This document shows positions 1 through 8,605 of a DNA stretch of 64,000 nt, piece by piece. The translations under genes were made by a program, and so were the position numbers. The stretch spans positions 7,906,501 to 7,970,500 of the forward strand of contig NZ_CP163444.1 in NCBI RefSeq assembly GCF_041053105.1. The letters are read 5' to 3'. The notes under the pieces were generated by a model. It did not search any database. It was given only the letters and a program-made list of their open reading frames with translations, and was not told the DNA's origin. Positions within the stretch are counted from its first letter, which is position 1; each line of letters starts with the position of its first letter. The stretch is from Streptomyces sp. R44 (GTDB taxonomy: Bacteria; Actinomycetota; Actinomycetes; Streptomycetales; Streptomycetaceae).

Positions 1-1029
1 CCCGTGACCCGTGACGCACTCGCCGAAGGGCTCCGCACCGCCGCCCGGTGGACCGCGCGGCGCCAGGAGACGCTGCCGAGCCCCGTCCCGGGGCTGCACT
101 TCGGCCGTGCGGGCACGGCCTGGGCCCTGCTCGACGCCGCCCGGGCCCTGGACGACACCGCCCTCGCCGAGCGGGCACGCGCACTGGCCCTCGGTCTGCC
201 CGTCCACGGCCCCAACCCCGACGTCTGCCACGGCGTGGCCGGCTCCGGCCTGACACAGCTCCACTTCTGGCGCACCACCGGGGACCCGCGCTTCCTGGAC
301 CGCGCCGCCGAGGCCGCGGACGGACTGCTCGCCGCGGCGCGGCGCACCCCCGAGGGGATCTTCTGGCCGGTGCCGGAGGACTTCGGATCGGCGCTCGCCG
401 GGGCCTGGCACTACGGCTTCGCGCACGGCGTGGCCGGCGTCGGCACCTTCCTGCTGCTCGCGGCGGAGGCCACCGGCGACGAACGGTTCCTCGACGCCGC
501 CACCGAGGCGGGGGCCGGCCTCGCGGCTGCGGCCCGCAGCGGACCGGCCGGTGCGCTGTGGCCCGTGGACCGGGCCCGCCACCTCTCCGGCTCCCCGGAG
601 CTCGCCCGGCACTGGTGCAGCGGCTCCTCCGGCGTCGGCACCTTCCTGGTCCGGCTCTGGTCGGCGACCGGCGCGTCCGACAGACTCGTACGCGACCTGG
701 TGGACGGCGCGGCCCGCGCGGTACGGGCGGGCAGGGCGACCGACTCGCCGGCCACCTGTCACGGGCTCGCGGGGAACGCCGAGTTCCTCCTGGACGTCGC
801 CGTGCTGACGGGCGACGAGAGCCACCGCGCCGGCGCCGAGCTCCTGGTCGAGCACCTGGCCGCCCAGGCCGTCCTGCGCGACGGCCGCCTCCTCGTACCC
901 GACGAGAACCGCAGGACCGTCCTCGCCGAGTACGCCACCGGCCTCGCCGGGAGCCTCTCCCTGCTGCTGCGCCTGCGGTGCGGGGGCCCGCGGGCCGGGC
1001 TGCCGGAGGACGGGCCGGCCCACCCCTGA
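1..1029 (+). CDS. Class IV lanthipeptide synthetase LanL, C-terminal cyclase domain (5' end outside window)
   Basis: The frame is open to the left edge, so only the last 342 codons are visible; a GTG at 4 is probably internal. The visible part is a LanC-like cyclase with repeated His-Gly barrel motifs ([16 protein letters not shown]). The three zinc ligands of LanC enzymes are present: Cys in HWCSG (codon at 616) and Cys-His in CHGLAG (codons at 757 and 760). Family knowledge: class IV LanL enzymes keep these ligands in a C-terminal cyclase behind lyase and kinase domains, whereas class III LanKC cyclases lack them. The enzyme would close lanthionine rings by adding Cys thiols to dehydrated Ser/Thr. 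A probable precursor peptide follows 68 bp downstream. A stand-alone LanC-like protein cannot be excluded without the upstream sequence. Confidence 0.85.
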   Translation, partial: PVTRDALAEGLRTAARWTARRQETLPSPVPGLHFGRAGTAWALLDAARALDDTALAERARALALGLPVHGPNPDVCHGVAGSGLTQLHFWRTTGDPRFLDRAAEAADGLLAAARRTPEGIFWPVPEDFGSALAGAWHYGFAHGVAGVGTFLLLAAEATGDERFLDAATEAGAGLAAAARSGPAGALWPVDRARHLSGSPELARHWCSGSSGVGTFLVRLWSATGASDRLVRDLVDGAARAVRAGRATDSPATCHGLAGNAEFLLDVAVLTGDESHRAGAELLVEHLAAQAVLRDGRLLVPDENRRTVLAEYATGLAGSLSLLLRLRCGGPRAGLPEDGPAHP

Positions 1030-1097
1030 GTGTCCGGCGGCCCCAGGCCGCCGGCGTCCCACCGAACAAACATCCGACACACGCGAAGGAGACCGTC

Positions 1098-1223
1098 ATG
1101 ACGGAGTACGACATCGATGCCCTGCAGGTTCTGCCGGAGGAGGTCCGCACCGAGGACGCCCGTGGCGAGGAGCACGCCGCCGCGCTGATCACCGCCTGCC
1201 GCTGGCTCACGAGCGGCTGCTGA
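1098..1223 (+). CDS. Putative lanthipeptide precursor peptide LanA
   Basis: A 41-residue ORF with a good ribosome site (AAGGAGA, 1085-1091) lies directly downstream of the LanL gene. The N-terminal part is acidic and helical-looking ([13 protein letters not shown]), and its LPE element resembles leaders of class IV precursors. The C-terminal end [11 protein letters not shown] holds Thr32, Cys34, Thr38, Ser39 and Cys41, which would allow two thioether rings in a very short core. The leader/core boundary is not marked by a double Gly and I cannot place it; it probably lies after the EEHAAA stretch. A GC-rich hairpin follows the stop codon, consistent with the end of the transcription unit. Function is inferred from position, size and Ser/Thr/Cys content. 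Confidence 0.75.
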   Translation: MTEYDIDALQVLPEEVRTEDARGEEHAAALITACRWLTSGC

Positions 1224-1242
1224 CCCGCTCCGCTCGGGGAAT

Positions 1243-1267
1243 GGGGCCGGCCGTCCCGGCCGGCCCC
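1243..1267 (+). terminator. Strong hairpin after lanA
   Basis: A perfect 11-bp inverted repeat (GGGGCCGGCCG / CGGCCGGCCCC) with a 3-nt loop lies 20 bp after the precursor stop codon. There is no U tract, as is usual for Streptomyces terminators. It separates the lanthipeptide genes from the DUF190 gene. Confidence 0.7.
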
Positions 1268-1369
1268 CTTCCGGTGCGGAAGGACCCCCGTGGAGGCACG
1301 ACCGTAGACTCGAAGTGCGGTCTGCCCCGTCGCCGCGCGCGGGGCGCCGCGTACGGCATGGAGGCGGCG

Positions 1370-1717
1370 ATGACCAGGCTGACGGGCAGGGCCCTGCGGG
1401 TGACGGTCTTCGTGGGGGAGACCGATCTGTGGCAGCACAAACCGCTGTACAGCCAGATCGTCGGCCGGGCACGCGAGGCCGGTCTCGCGGGGGCGAGTGT
1501 GTTCCGCGGCATCGAGGGCTTCGGAGCCTCTTCGCTGATCCACACCCAGCGGCTGCTGTCGCTGAGCGAGGACCTTCCCGTGGCCGTGGTCATCGTCGAC
1601 ACCGAGGAGAAGATCCGCGCGTTCCTGCCGCAGCTGGACGAACTGGTCGGCGAGGGCCTGGTGATCCTCGACGAGTGCGAGGTCATCCGCTACGTGGGCC
1701 GTGCGGAGTCCGCCTGA
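1370..1717 (+). CDS. DUF190 family protein
   Basis: This 115-residue protein matches the DUF190 family, small PII-like ferredoxin-fold proteins. Visible features are the N-terminal strand [11 protein letters not shown], the segment [11 protein letters not shown], and the C-terminal [22 protein letters not shown] chose the ATG at 1370 because GGAGG lies 5 bp upstream; an in-frame ATG at 1358 is the alternative. DUF190 genes often accompany CrcB fluoride channels, but no crcB is seen here. The gene converges on the next minus-strand gene with a 3-bp gap. The molecular role is unknown. Confidence 0.85.
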   Translation: MTRLTGRALRVTVFVGETDLWQHKPLYSQIVGRAREAGLAGASVFRGIEGFGASSLIHTQRLLSLSEDLPVAVVIVDTEEKIRAFLPQLDELVGEGLVILDECEVIRYVGRAESA

Positions 1718-1720
1718 GGT

Positions 1721-2017
1721 TCACACGGGCGTGATCGCGGAGATGCCCTGGTGGAGCTCTTCCACGTTCATGACCGGCACGTAGTAGACCTTGGCGCCGA
1801 GCTCCATGAAGAACGGCCGCGAGATCTTCGGCATCTGGGCGGCGTCGGCCAGGTCGAAGAAGACGTAACAGGTCCGGCAGCCGTCCTCGACGGTGAAGTA
1901 CGCGGATTCCGCGCCGACTTCCTGGAGCGTGTCCTCCAGGATCCTCAGCAGGGCGCCCTGCTTGATGGCCTCGTTGGAGGCCGCGGTGTCCATCCGAACC
2001 TTCAGCAGCATGCGCAT
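1721..2017 (-). CDS. Small DUF3303-like protein
   Basis: This 98-residue cytosolic protein starts MRMLLKVRMDT. Its pattern, a helix then AYFTVEDGCRTCYVFFDL and FFMELGAKVYYVPVMNVEEL, resembles a small actinobacterial family with a ferredoxin-like fold often labelled DUF3303 or hypothetical. The start at 2017 is supported by GGAAAGG upstream; an adjacent in-frame GTG is possible. The Cys pair (CRTC) is unusual compared with what I recall of the family, but I cannot say it is functional. It points away from the divergent MFS gene, with about 150 bp between them that must hold both promoters. No function is assigned. Confidence 0.7.
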   Translation of the reverse strand: MRMLLKVRMDTAASNEAIKQGALLRILEDTLQEVGAESAYFTVEDGCRTCYVFFDLADAAQMPKISRPFFMELGAKVYYVPVMNVEELHQGISAITPV

Positions 2018-2170
2018 GACGCGGCCTTTCCCGACCGGGCGGGCGCTCCGTTCGGGGCGCCCGGGAACCCCGGACGCGCTCAGTTCCAGCGTCCCCCTTC
2101 GCTCCCGCAGGGACCACTCGACCTTGGTGCGACTGCTGCTGGACCAGCGGCCGCTGTTAGCCTGCCGTCC

Positions 2171-3421
2171 ATGATCAAGGGGGGCCTGGCGGGCCGAATA
2201 GGCAGCATCGTGGGGGACAGCAGGCCGGAGCGCGCGCTGATCGCCGCCATTTTCGTCAACCGAGTCGGCAATGGTCTGTTCAACGCGGCGTCGGCGCTCT
2301 ATTTCACCTTGATCGTGGGCCTGCCCGCGGTACAGGTCGGCGCCGCGCTCACCATCGCCGGAGTGATCGGCCTGAGCGCGGGGATACCAGGCGGGCATCT
2401 TGCCGACCGGCGCGGGGCGCGCACGATCATGATGTCGGCCCTCGTGGTCCAGGCGGTGTCGATGGCGGCCCTCGTCCTCGTCGAGAGCTGGGCCGCGCTC
2501 ACGGTCGTCGCGACGGTCGACCAGATCGCCGCGGCGGCCGGCGGGGCGGCGGCGGGCGCTCTCGTGGCCCGGGTCGGGGGTGATCGCCCGGCCCTGTTCC
2601 GGGCGAAGCTGCGCACGTTCGTCAACCTGGGCGTCGTCCTGGGAACGGTGGGTGCGGGGTTGGCGCTGGCCGCGGGCACCCGCGGCGCCTATGTCACGCT
2701 GATCCTCGGCAACGCGGCGAGCTTCGCCCTGTGCGCGGTGCTTCTGCTCCTGCTGCCCCGCTATCCGGTACTGGCGGCACCGCCGCAACAGCGGCGCTGG
2801 CTCGTCCTCACGGATCGTCCCTTCCTGGCGTTCACCGCCCTCTACGGGGCCATGGGACTGCAGTACCCGGTGGTCTCGCTGCTCCTGCCGATCTGGATCT
2901 CCGAGCACACCGAAGCGCCGCGCTGGACGGTGGCCGCGCTGTTCGCCGTCAACTCCCTCTTCTGTGTGTTGATGCAGACCAGGATCGGCTCGCGCATCGA
3001 GACCCCGCTCGACGGCGGCCGGGCGTTCCGCACGGCGGGGCTGCTCTTCCTCGTCAGCTGCCCGATGATGGCGCTGGCGGCGTACACCCCGGTCTGGGCC
3101 GCGGCAGGACTGGTCCTGACGGCGATCTTCGTCCACAGCCTGGGAGAGGTCTGGGAGTCATCGGCGTGCTACGCCCTGGGCTTCGGCCTCGCCCCCGACC
3201 ACGCCCAGGGCCAGTACCAAGGTGTCCTCGGTCTCGGCTTCAGCGCGGGCCAGGCTCTCGCCCCCGCGATCCTCACCACGGTGGTGCTCGGCCTCGGCGT
3301 GAAGGGCTGGCTCCTGCTGGCGGTGTTCTTCGCGGCACTGGGCGCTGTCGGCCCCTCTCTCGCCCGCTGGGGCATGCGGACCCGGCCGCAGCCAGAGCTT
3401 GCCGCGGAAGCGACGGGATGA
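2171..3421 (+). CDS. MFS transporter
   Basis: A 416-residue integral membrane protein with about 12 hydrophobic segments. The loop between segments 2 and 3 carries the MFS signature (GGHLADRRGARTIMM), with the Asp and Arg pair expected for motif A. It belongs to the major facilitator superfamily and is probably a proton-coupled exporter; the substrate is not predictable. The start was placed at the ATG at 2171 because hydrophobicity and family similarity begin just after it; upstream codons in frame look non-coding. It converges with the nitric oxide synthase gene, leaving 31 bp between the stops, so the two genes are unlikely to be co-regulated. Confidence 0.85.
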   Translation: MIKGGLAGRIGSIVGDSRPERALIAAIFVNRVGNGLFNAASALYFTLIVGLPAVQVGAALTIAGVIGLSAGIPGGHLADRRGARTIMMSALVVQAVSMAALVLVESWAALTVVATVDQIAAAAGGAAAGALVARVGGDRPALFRAKLRTFVNLGVVLGTVGAGLALAAGTRGAYVTLILGNAASFALCAVLLLLLPRYPVLAAPPQQRRWLVLTDRPFLAFTALYGAMGLQYPVVSLLLPIWISEHTEAPRWTVAALFAVNSLFCVLMQTRIGSRIETPLDGGRAFRTAGLLFLVSCPMMALAAYTPVWAAAGLVLTAIFVHSLGEVWESSACYALGFGLAPDHAQGQYQGVLGLGFSAGQALAPAILTTVVLGLGVKGWLLLAVFFAALGAVGPSLARWGMRTRPQPELAAEATG

Positions 3422-3452
3422 CCGGCGGGTAGGTGCCAGAAGCCTTCTCCCC

Positions 3453-4652
3453 CTAGCTCTCCCGGGCCAGGAACGCGGGCCGCACGGAGGCGTCCACCGG
3501 GTCGTAGTAGCGGTGGAAGACCGGAGTCGTGGAGCCGGACACGGGCGGCACGATCCAGCTCCAGTCGGCGGGCACCGGCCTGCCGTGCCGGCCCTCCTGC
3601 GCGATGTGCCGCAGGAACCGCTCGGACTCGGTGTGGTGGTCCGCCATCGTCACCCCGGCCCGCTGGAAGGAGTGCAGCACCGCCACGTTGAGCTCGACGA
3701 GCGCCCGGTCCCGCCACAGCGTGCGCGCCGAGGAGCGGTCGAGACCCAGGCGGTCGGCGACCACCGGGAGGAGGTCGTAGCGCTCGGCGTCGGCGAGGTT
3801 GCGGGCGCCTATCTCCGTTCCCATGTACCAGCCGTTGAACGGCGCCGCCGGATACCGCACCCCGCCGATCTCCAGCGTCATGTCGCTGATCGCCGGCACC
3901 GCGTACCAGCGCAGCCCGAGCTCCGCGAACCACTCGTGGTCCGGATGCCGGAGCGGCACCTCCATGACGCAGCCGTCCGGCAGCTCGTACCACTCGGGCC
4001 GCGCGCCCGGGCGCTCCTCGACCATCAACGGCAGCACCTGGAAGGGCTCTTCGTCCCGCTTCCACCCGAGGTCGCGGGCGTGGGCCGTCGGCGCCGCGCC
4101 CCGCGGGTCGCCGATCCAGCGGCCCTCGGCGGTGCGGTGCCCCGCGTAGCGGACCAGCTGGTCGTTGACGATCCGTGGCGCGGGGCGGCCCGGCCGGTCG
4201 GGGGCGAACACGGAGATCACCGGCCGGATCCGGCCGGCGTTCCCGGCGAGGCGCAGGTGCTCGAAGCAGTCGGCGGCGATGCCGTCGGCCGAGGTGACGT
4301 GCCGAAGGTCCCGCACCACGAGGCTGCGCCAGTAGAGCCGGCCGATGCAGCGGGCGGCGTTGCGCCAGGCGACCCGGGCGCCGAAGGACAGCTCGTCGGG
4401 GGTGTGTTCGTACGTACCGGTCCGGTCGATCTCGGCGAGGACCTCGCGGACCCTGCGCGCCACGTCCCCGGCCCCGGGCTGCTCGTGATGGAACTGTCGG
4501 ACGAAGTTCTCCGCCTCCCGGCGGTCCGTCACCTGCGGGACCCATGAGGGGGTCCGGCGCGGCGCGTCACCGGACGCGGACGTGGACGCGGGGCTGAACG
4601 GACAGGCGCTGACGGCGGCGGCCTTGTGGCGGCGGCGCAGACTGAAGACCAA
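3453..4652 (-). CDS. nos: Nitric oxide synthase oxygenase (bacterial NOS)
   Basis: About 399 residues with the whole oxygenase core of NOS: the haem thiolate motif WRNAARCIGRL, the substrate/haem segment PFNGWYMGTEIGARN, and the C-terminal VFHRYYDPVDASVRP. It should oxidise L-arginine to citrulline and NO using a separate reductase, since no reductase domain is attached. I prefer a TTG start at 4652: GGAGGA sits 6 nt upstream in an otherwise GC-rich region. An in-frame ATG at 4673 would add seven residues and overlap that ribosome site. The gene stands alone; there are no thaxtomin-type NRPS or P450 genes next to it, so a dedicated nitration role is not supported here. Confidence 0.88.
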   Translation of the reverse strand: MVFSLRRRHKAAAVSACPFSPASTSASGDAPRRTPSWVPQVTDRREAENFVRQFHHEQPGAGDVARRVREVLAEIDRTGTYEHTPDELSFGARVAWRNAARCIGRLYWRSLVVRDLRHVTSADGIAADCFEHLRLAGNAGRIRPVISVFAPDRPGRPAPRIVNDQLVRYAGHRTAEGRWIGDPRGAAPTAHARDLGWKRDEEPFQVLPLMVEERPGARPEWYELPDGCVMEVPLRHPDHEWFAELGLRWYAVPAISDMTLEIGGVRYPAAPFNGWYMGTEIGARNLADAERYDLLPVVADRLGLDRSSARTLWRDRALVELNVAVLHSFQRAGVTMADHHTESERFLRHIAQEGRHGRPVPADWSWIVPPVSGSTTPVFHRYYDPVDASVRPAFLARES

Positions 4653-4770
4653 GGTGATTCCTCCCGGCCTCATGACTACCGCACGCATTCGCACGAATGT
4701 GGAGAGTAGCGGGAGTTGGGGGTGGGGAAGGCGCCGCGCTGGTAGGGTGCGCGGCGCCCCGACCCCGGGC

Positions 4771-6333
4771 TCAGAGCCCCGCGACCTTGGCCGTCGCCGA
4801 CAGCTCGTACACCAGGGTGACCGTACGGCGGCCGCCGGGCGGCATGCGCACGGTCCAGCGGACGATCCCCTCGTCGTCGACCTCGTCGGGCGCCGGAGTG
4901 CAGGCCTCGGCGCGCAGGCGCACGTCCACCGCCGACACCTCGGAGACGGGAATCCGCTCCCGCAGGACCACGACCCGGCCCTCCTCCTCCCCGGGGGCGG
5001 AGAACCGGGAGACATGGAGCCGGACCGTGCGGGTGACCACCGTCCGCTGGGTGAGGCCGGTGGTGTCACGGGACTCCTCGGTGCGCCGGAGCACCCGGAA
5101 GTCGTCCCGGCTGCCGAAGGCCAGTTCGGTGAGGGCGCCCGGCGCGGTGAAGTCCAGCGTTCCCCGGCCGATGAAGCCGCCGCCCCGGACCAGGTCCACG
5201 GGCCCGGCGAGCAGCGCGTGGCCGGACAGGTTCTCGCACCGCACCACCTGCGTGACCAGCGGGGACAGTTCGGGCGAGCAGGCGTACTCGCCGCCCGCGG
5301 GCGCACGGAAGGAGGAGATCGGCACCCGGTGGGCCCGGCCGTCCGAAGGCACGGAGACCGGCGCGGGGGAGTGCAGGACCCGCGCCTCGCCGCCGTCGTC
5401 CACGCCCGGCAGACCGACCACCGGCGCCGGGCCGAGCGTCGCGATCTCCTCCTCGCGCAGTTCGACGTCGATCGTGCGGCGCTCCGCCGCGCTGCGGTCC
5501 TTGAGCGTCAGCCGGTCCTCGACGAGCCGCGGCGGCTCGGTGGCGAGCGAGGACCGCGCGGTCGACAGCGTCAGCCGTACGTCCGACCAGTCCTCCCCGG
5601 TGCGCTGCCACACCATGGCGTCCGTCTCCAGGGTCAGCGAGCCCCCGTCGAGCACGGCCCGGTAGGCGGGCCGCCACAGGGCACACGGGGTCAGATGGCT
5701 CAGCCGCAGCCGTACGGGCCCTGCGGCCGCCGCCTCCACCGTCAGCTCGACATGGGCGACGAGCTCGGCGGGCTCCTCCTCGGCGAGCTCCATCGCCCGC
5801 CGGATCCCGGCGAGTTCGGCGGTGAGGGCCGTCAGCCGGGCCTCGACGGTACGGAGTTCCTCGCCGTACGTCTCGCGCTCGGCGTCCACGCGGTCCAGCT
5901 CACGTCCCCAGCGGGGACCTTCGGACTCGCCGAACCCGGCCCCCTCGCCGATCTCCCGCAGCAGGTCGGCGGCGAGCCGGCCGAGCAGGTCGAGGCGGCC
6001 CCGCAGCCGGTCGCGGTGCTGCTCCACGGCGAGCCGCTCCTCTTCGAGGGCGTGCTCGCGGTGACGGAGGGCGGAGTCCTCCTCGCCGGGCGGCACCGGT
6101 CCGCGCGGCGTCCACTCGCGGACGATCCGTACGTCGAGGACGGTGGCAGGGTGGTCGGAGGTCAGCTCGGCGTGGAGGGTGCGGTCGACGGCGAGCGCGC
6201 CGACCGGTCCGAGGCGCAGGCGCTGGACGCCGGCGTCCAGGTCGAGCACGGCGGTGCGCTCGACATGGGCGCGGTCCTCCAGACAGGTGACGGCGGTGAC
6301 GGGAAGGGCGATCGGCTGCGGTTCCGTGAACAT
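4771..6333 (-). CDS. DUF4139 (MuiA-like) protein
   Basis: A 520-residue soluble protein. The N-terminal half begins with a beta-rich region (DUF4140-like), followed by a long charged coiled-coil region at roughly residues 85-190 and then the DUF4139 beta-sandwich domain (TGEDWSDVRLTLST is the typical segment). Proteins of this arrangement are annotated as mucoidy inhibitor MuiA homologues; their biochemical role is not known. It lies 8 bp downstream of a larger paralogue on the same strand, and the same GEDWS motif occurs in both, indicating an ancient duplication within one operon. The ATG at 6333 has a GGAG element upstream. Confidence 0.8.
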   Translation of the reverse strand: MFTEPQPIALPVTAVTCLEDRAHVERTAVLDLDAGVQRLRLGPVGALAVDRTLHAELTSDHPATVLDVRIVREWTPRGPVPPGEEDSALRHREHALEEERLAVEQHRDRLRGRLDLLGRLAADLLREIGEGAGFGESEGPRWGRELDRVDAERETYGEELRTVEARLTALTAELAGIRRAMELAEEEPAELVAHVELTVEAAAAGPVRLRLSHLTPCALWRPAYRAVLDGGSLTLETDAMVWQRTGEDWSDVRLTLSTARSSLATEPPRLVEDRLTLKDRSAAERRTIDVELREEEIATLGPAPVVGLPGVDDGGEARVLHSPAPVSVPSDGRAHRVPISSFRAPAGGEYACSPELSPLVTQVVRCENLSGHALLAGPVDLVRGGGFIGRGTLDFTAPGALTELAFGSRDDFRVLRRTEESRDTTGLTQRTVVTRTVRLHVSRFSAPGEEEGRVVVLRERIPVSEVSAVDVRLRAEACTPAPDEVDDEGIVRWTVRMPPGGRRTVTLVYELSATAKVAGL

Positions 6334-6341
6334 GGTGGGTG

Positions 6342-8432
6342 TCAGCTCCTGCGGTTGCCGTCGACCAGGGCCTTGCCGGCCGGGATGCGGATCTCGAAGC
6401 CGCCGTCGAGCGCGGCGGTGCCCCCGGCGGGCAGCTCCACCCGCCAGACGCGGGTGCCCGGGGCGTGGTGCTCCGGCGCGGTGCCGTCCTCGGGCGCCGT
6501 CCAGTCGGCGCGTTCCTCGATGCGGACGTCCGGCTCGGAGGAGACCGGCACCCGCTCGTGGACCTCGACGGTGACCGGCCCCGCCAGGCGGTTCGCCAGC
6601 TCCACGTGGACGCGGTGGTCGAGCACGGTGATGTTGTTGCGCAGCCCCGCCGTCGACTCCTTCAGGTGCGTGCGGCGCGTGACGCGGACGCCCTCGGCGG
6701 GCCCGAGGCCCAGCCGGCGGACGCCGCCGGCCGCGAGCGTGGGCAGCGCGGCGGTCAGCAGGTGGTCGTCGTCGACGGTGACCTCGACCGGGCCCGCGAG
6801 CAGTGCCTGGCGGGTGGTGTTGGAGACGACGAGGGTCGCGTACACGGTCTGCTCCACCGAGGGCACACAGAGGTGCTCGGTGTGCAGGACGACCGGGATC
6901 TCGCCGACGGTGACGGTGTGCCAGGTGCCGTCCGAGGGCACGTCGGCACGGGCGGCGGCGTCGAAGCGGTGGTCGAACGAACCCGCCGACGTACGCGGGC
7001 GCACCGCGTGCCGGGGCAGCGGCAGCCCGGCCACCGCCTCGGCGCGGCGCCGGTATTCGTCGGCCACCGCGTCGGAGGAGGTACGGGGGAACAACCGGCC
7101 ACGGCGAGCGCCCGGCTCCTCGGGACCGGACAGCACGAGGGCGGCGTAGTCGAGTTCGGCGCCGCTCGGCTGCGGCGGGCCCGCCGGCGGTGGCGGCGGT
7201 GGCGCCGCCGCGCCCGGAGCCGCCGGGGCCTGGGGTGCGGGGGCCTGGGGCGGGCGGGCTCCGAAGCCGGCCCCGCCACCGGCGCGCGGCCGGCCGGCCG
7301 GTCGCGGGGCCGCGGCCCGCGCGACGCCCGGCACCATGCCCCCGAAGGCCTCCGGAGCGGAGCCGTACGCCCCACCGGGCTGCGGCGGCCCGGTGAACGC
7401 CGGCGGCGGAGGCGGTGCCGGTACGGGTGCGGGTGCGGGTGCCGCCACGGGAACGGGCGCCGAACCGGCCGCGGCGGCTCCCACCGCGGAACCGCCGCGG
7501 AAGGGCGCCGGGCCCGCCGCCTCGTACCCGGTGAACAGGTCGGCGAGCCCCGCCGGGGGCTCCCGCCAGCCGGAGGGCGCGGGCGCGGACTGACGGCGTC
7601 CGATCCGGATCGAGCGGAGCGCCGGCAGATCGGTGCGGCGCCGCAGGTCGGCGGTGGCCAGGGCGAGGCGCACCCCCGACCAGTCCTCGCCGGTCCGCTG
7701 GGCCACCGAGGCACGCAGCACAAGGCGGCCGCTGCCGTCGCCCTGACGGTGGGTGAGGCGGTACGTCGGCACCCAGACGGCACCCGGCACGCCGTACTCC
7801 AGCTCCAGCTCGGCCTTCTCCGCGTCCCCGGCCCCGTCGAGGGTCAGCACGGCGCAGACCGAGGTCGCGACATGGGCCGAAGGCGCGTCGGTGGAGGCAC
7901 GGTGGAGCCGGTCCTGGGCGACCTCCCGCGCGTGCGCGGCGAGCCGGACCGCCTCGTCGAGCTCGGCGAGGCGGGCGTAGAGACCCGCCAGCCGCTCGTC
8001 GACGAAGTCGGCGAGATCCAGCCACGCGTCGACGGGGGTACGGCGGTGCGGGTCCTCGCGCTTGCGGGGCGGCGGGACCGGGCGCAGCCCGCCGACCTCC
8101 CCGATCAGGGCCTGATGCCGGTCACGGCGCGCCCGCGCCGCCTCGTGCGCCTCGCGCAGCCGCTCGACCTCGCGCCGCAGTGCGTCGGGAGCACCCTCGG
8201 CGTACGGCTCCGCCTCGACCTCCACCCGCGCCTCGGTGACCCGCACCCCGGTGCCGCCCAGGACCCGGGCCCGCAGCGAACCGGGGTCGAGCGAGCGGGG
8301 CAGCCCCGTCACCCGCACCCGTCCGTCCGGCGGGACCGTGCCCCGGGCCAGGCGCCGGCAGAGCGCGCCCTGCGCGTACACCACGACCGAGTCGAGACCC
8401 GACTCCCACCTCTGCTCCGCACCGACCGTCAT
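6342..8432 (-). CDS. DUF4139 protein with Pro/Ala-rich insert
   Basis: A 696-residue paralogue of the downstream gene. It has an N-terminal DUF4140-like region, a coiled-coil segment at about residues 75-175, then a DUF4139 domain (TGEDWSGVRLALAT). The DUF4139 part is split by a low-complexity insert of about 150 residues rich in Pro, Ala and Gly, roughly residues 300-450, before the C-terminal beta domain resumes. The insert looks like a flexible linker rather than a frameshift, because the frame is continuous. It is the first gene of a two-gene operon and is divergent from the TerD-family gene; the 170-bp space between them must hold both promoters. Function unknown. Confidence 0.78.
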   Translation of the reverse strand: MTVGAEQRWESGLDSVVVYAQGALCRRLARGTVPPDGRVRVTGLPRSLDPGSLRARVLGGTGVRVTEARVEVEAEPYAEGAPDALRREVERLREAHEAARARRDRHQALIGEVGGLRPVPPPRKREDPHRRTPVDAWLDLADFVDERLAGLYARLAELDEAVRLAAHAREVAQDRLHRASTDAPSAHVATSVCAVLTLDGAGDAEKAELELEYGVPGAVWVPTYRLTHRQGDGSGRLVLRASVAQRTGEDWSGVRLALATADLRRRTDLPALRSIRIGRRQSAPAPSGWREPPAGLADLFTGYEAAGPAPFRGGSAVGAAAAGSAPVPVAAPAPAPVPAPPPPPAFTGPPQPGGAYGSAPEAFGGMVPGVARAAAPRPAGRPRAGGGAGFGARPPQAPAPQAPAAPGAAAPPPPPPAGPPQPSGAELDYAALVLSGPEEPGARRGRLFPRTSSDAVADEYRRRAEAVAGLPLPRHAVRPRTSAGSFDHRFDAAARADVPSDGTWHTVTVGEIPVVLHTEHLCVPSVEQTVYATLVVSNTTRQALLAGPVEVTVDDDHLLTAALPTLAAGGVRRLGLGPAEGVRVTRRTHLKESTAGLRNNITVLDHRVHVELANRLAGPVTVEVHERVPVSSEPDVRIEERADWTAPEDGTAPEHHAPGTRVWRVELPAGGTAALDGGFEIRIPAGKALVDGNRRS

Positions 8433-8605
8433 GCGCCCCCCTCTGCCCTGTCCATGTGCGGGGAAGCCTACGCCGGACCGCTCCGGGCGGTCCCGGAGCG
8501 GCGGGGGCCCCGCAGGTCCGGGAGCTTGTCCAGGAGGCCCGGCGACTGCAAGATCTTCTTTGTGAAGGTCTTGGGTGGGGACTCCGAGGGAAAGGCCGGT
8601 GTGTC

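Noticed and set aside
4653..4673. ATG start for the nitric oxide synthase
   Set aside because: Possible, but its ribosome site would be poor and the good GGAGGA lies inside the extension; TTG at 4652 is preferred.
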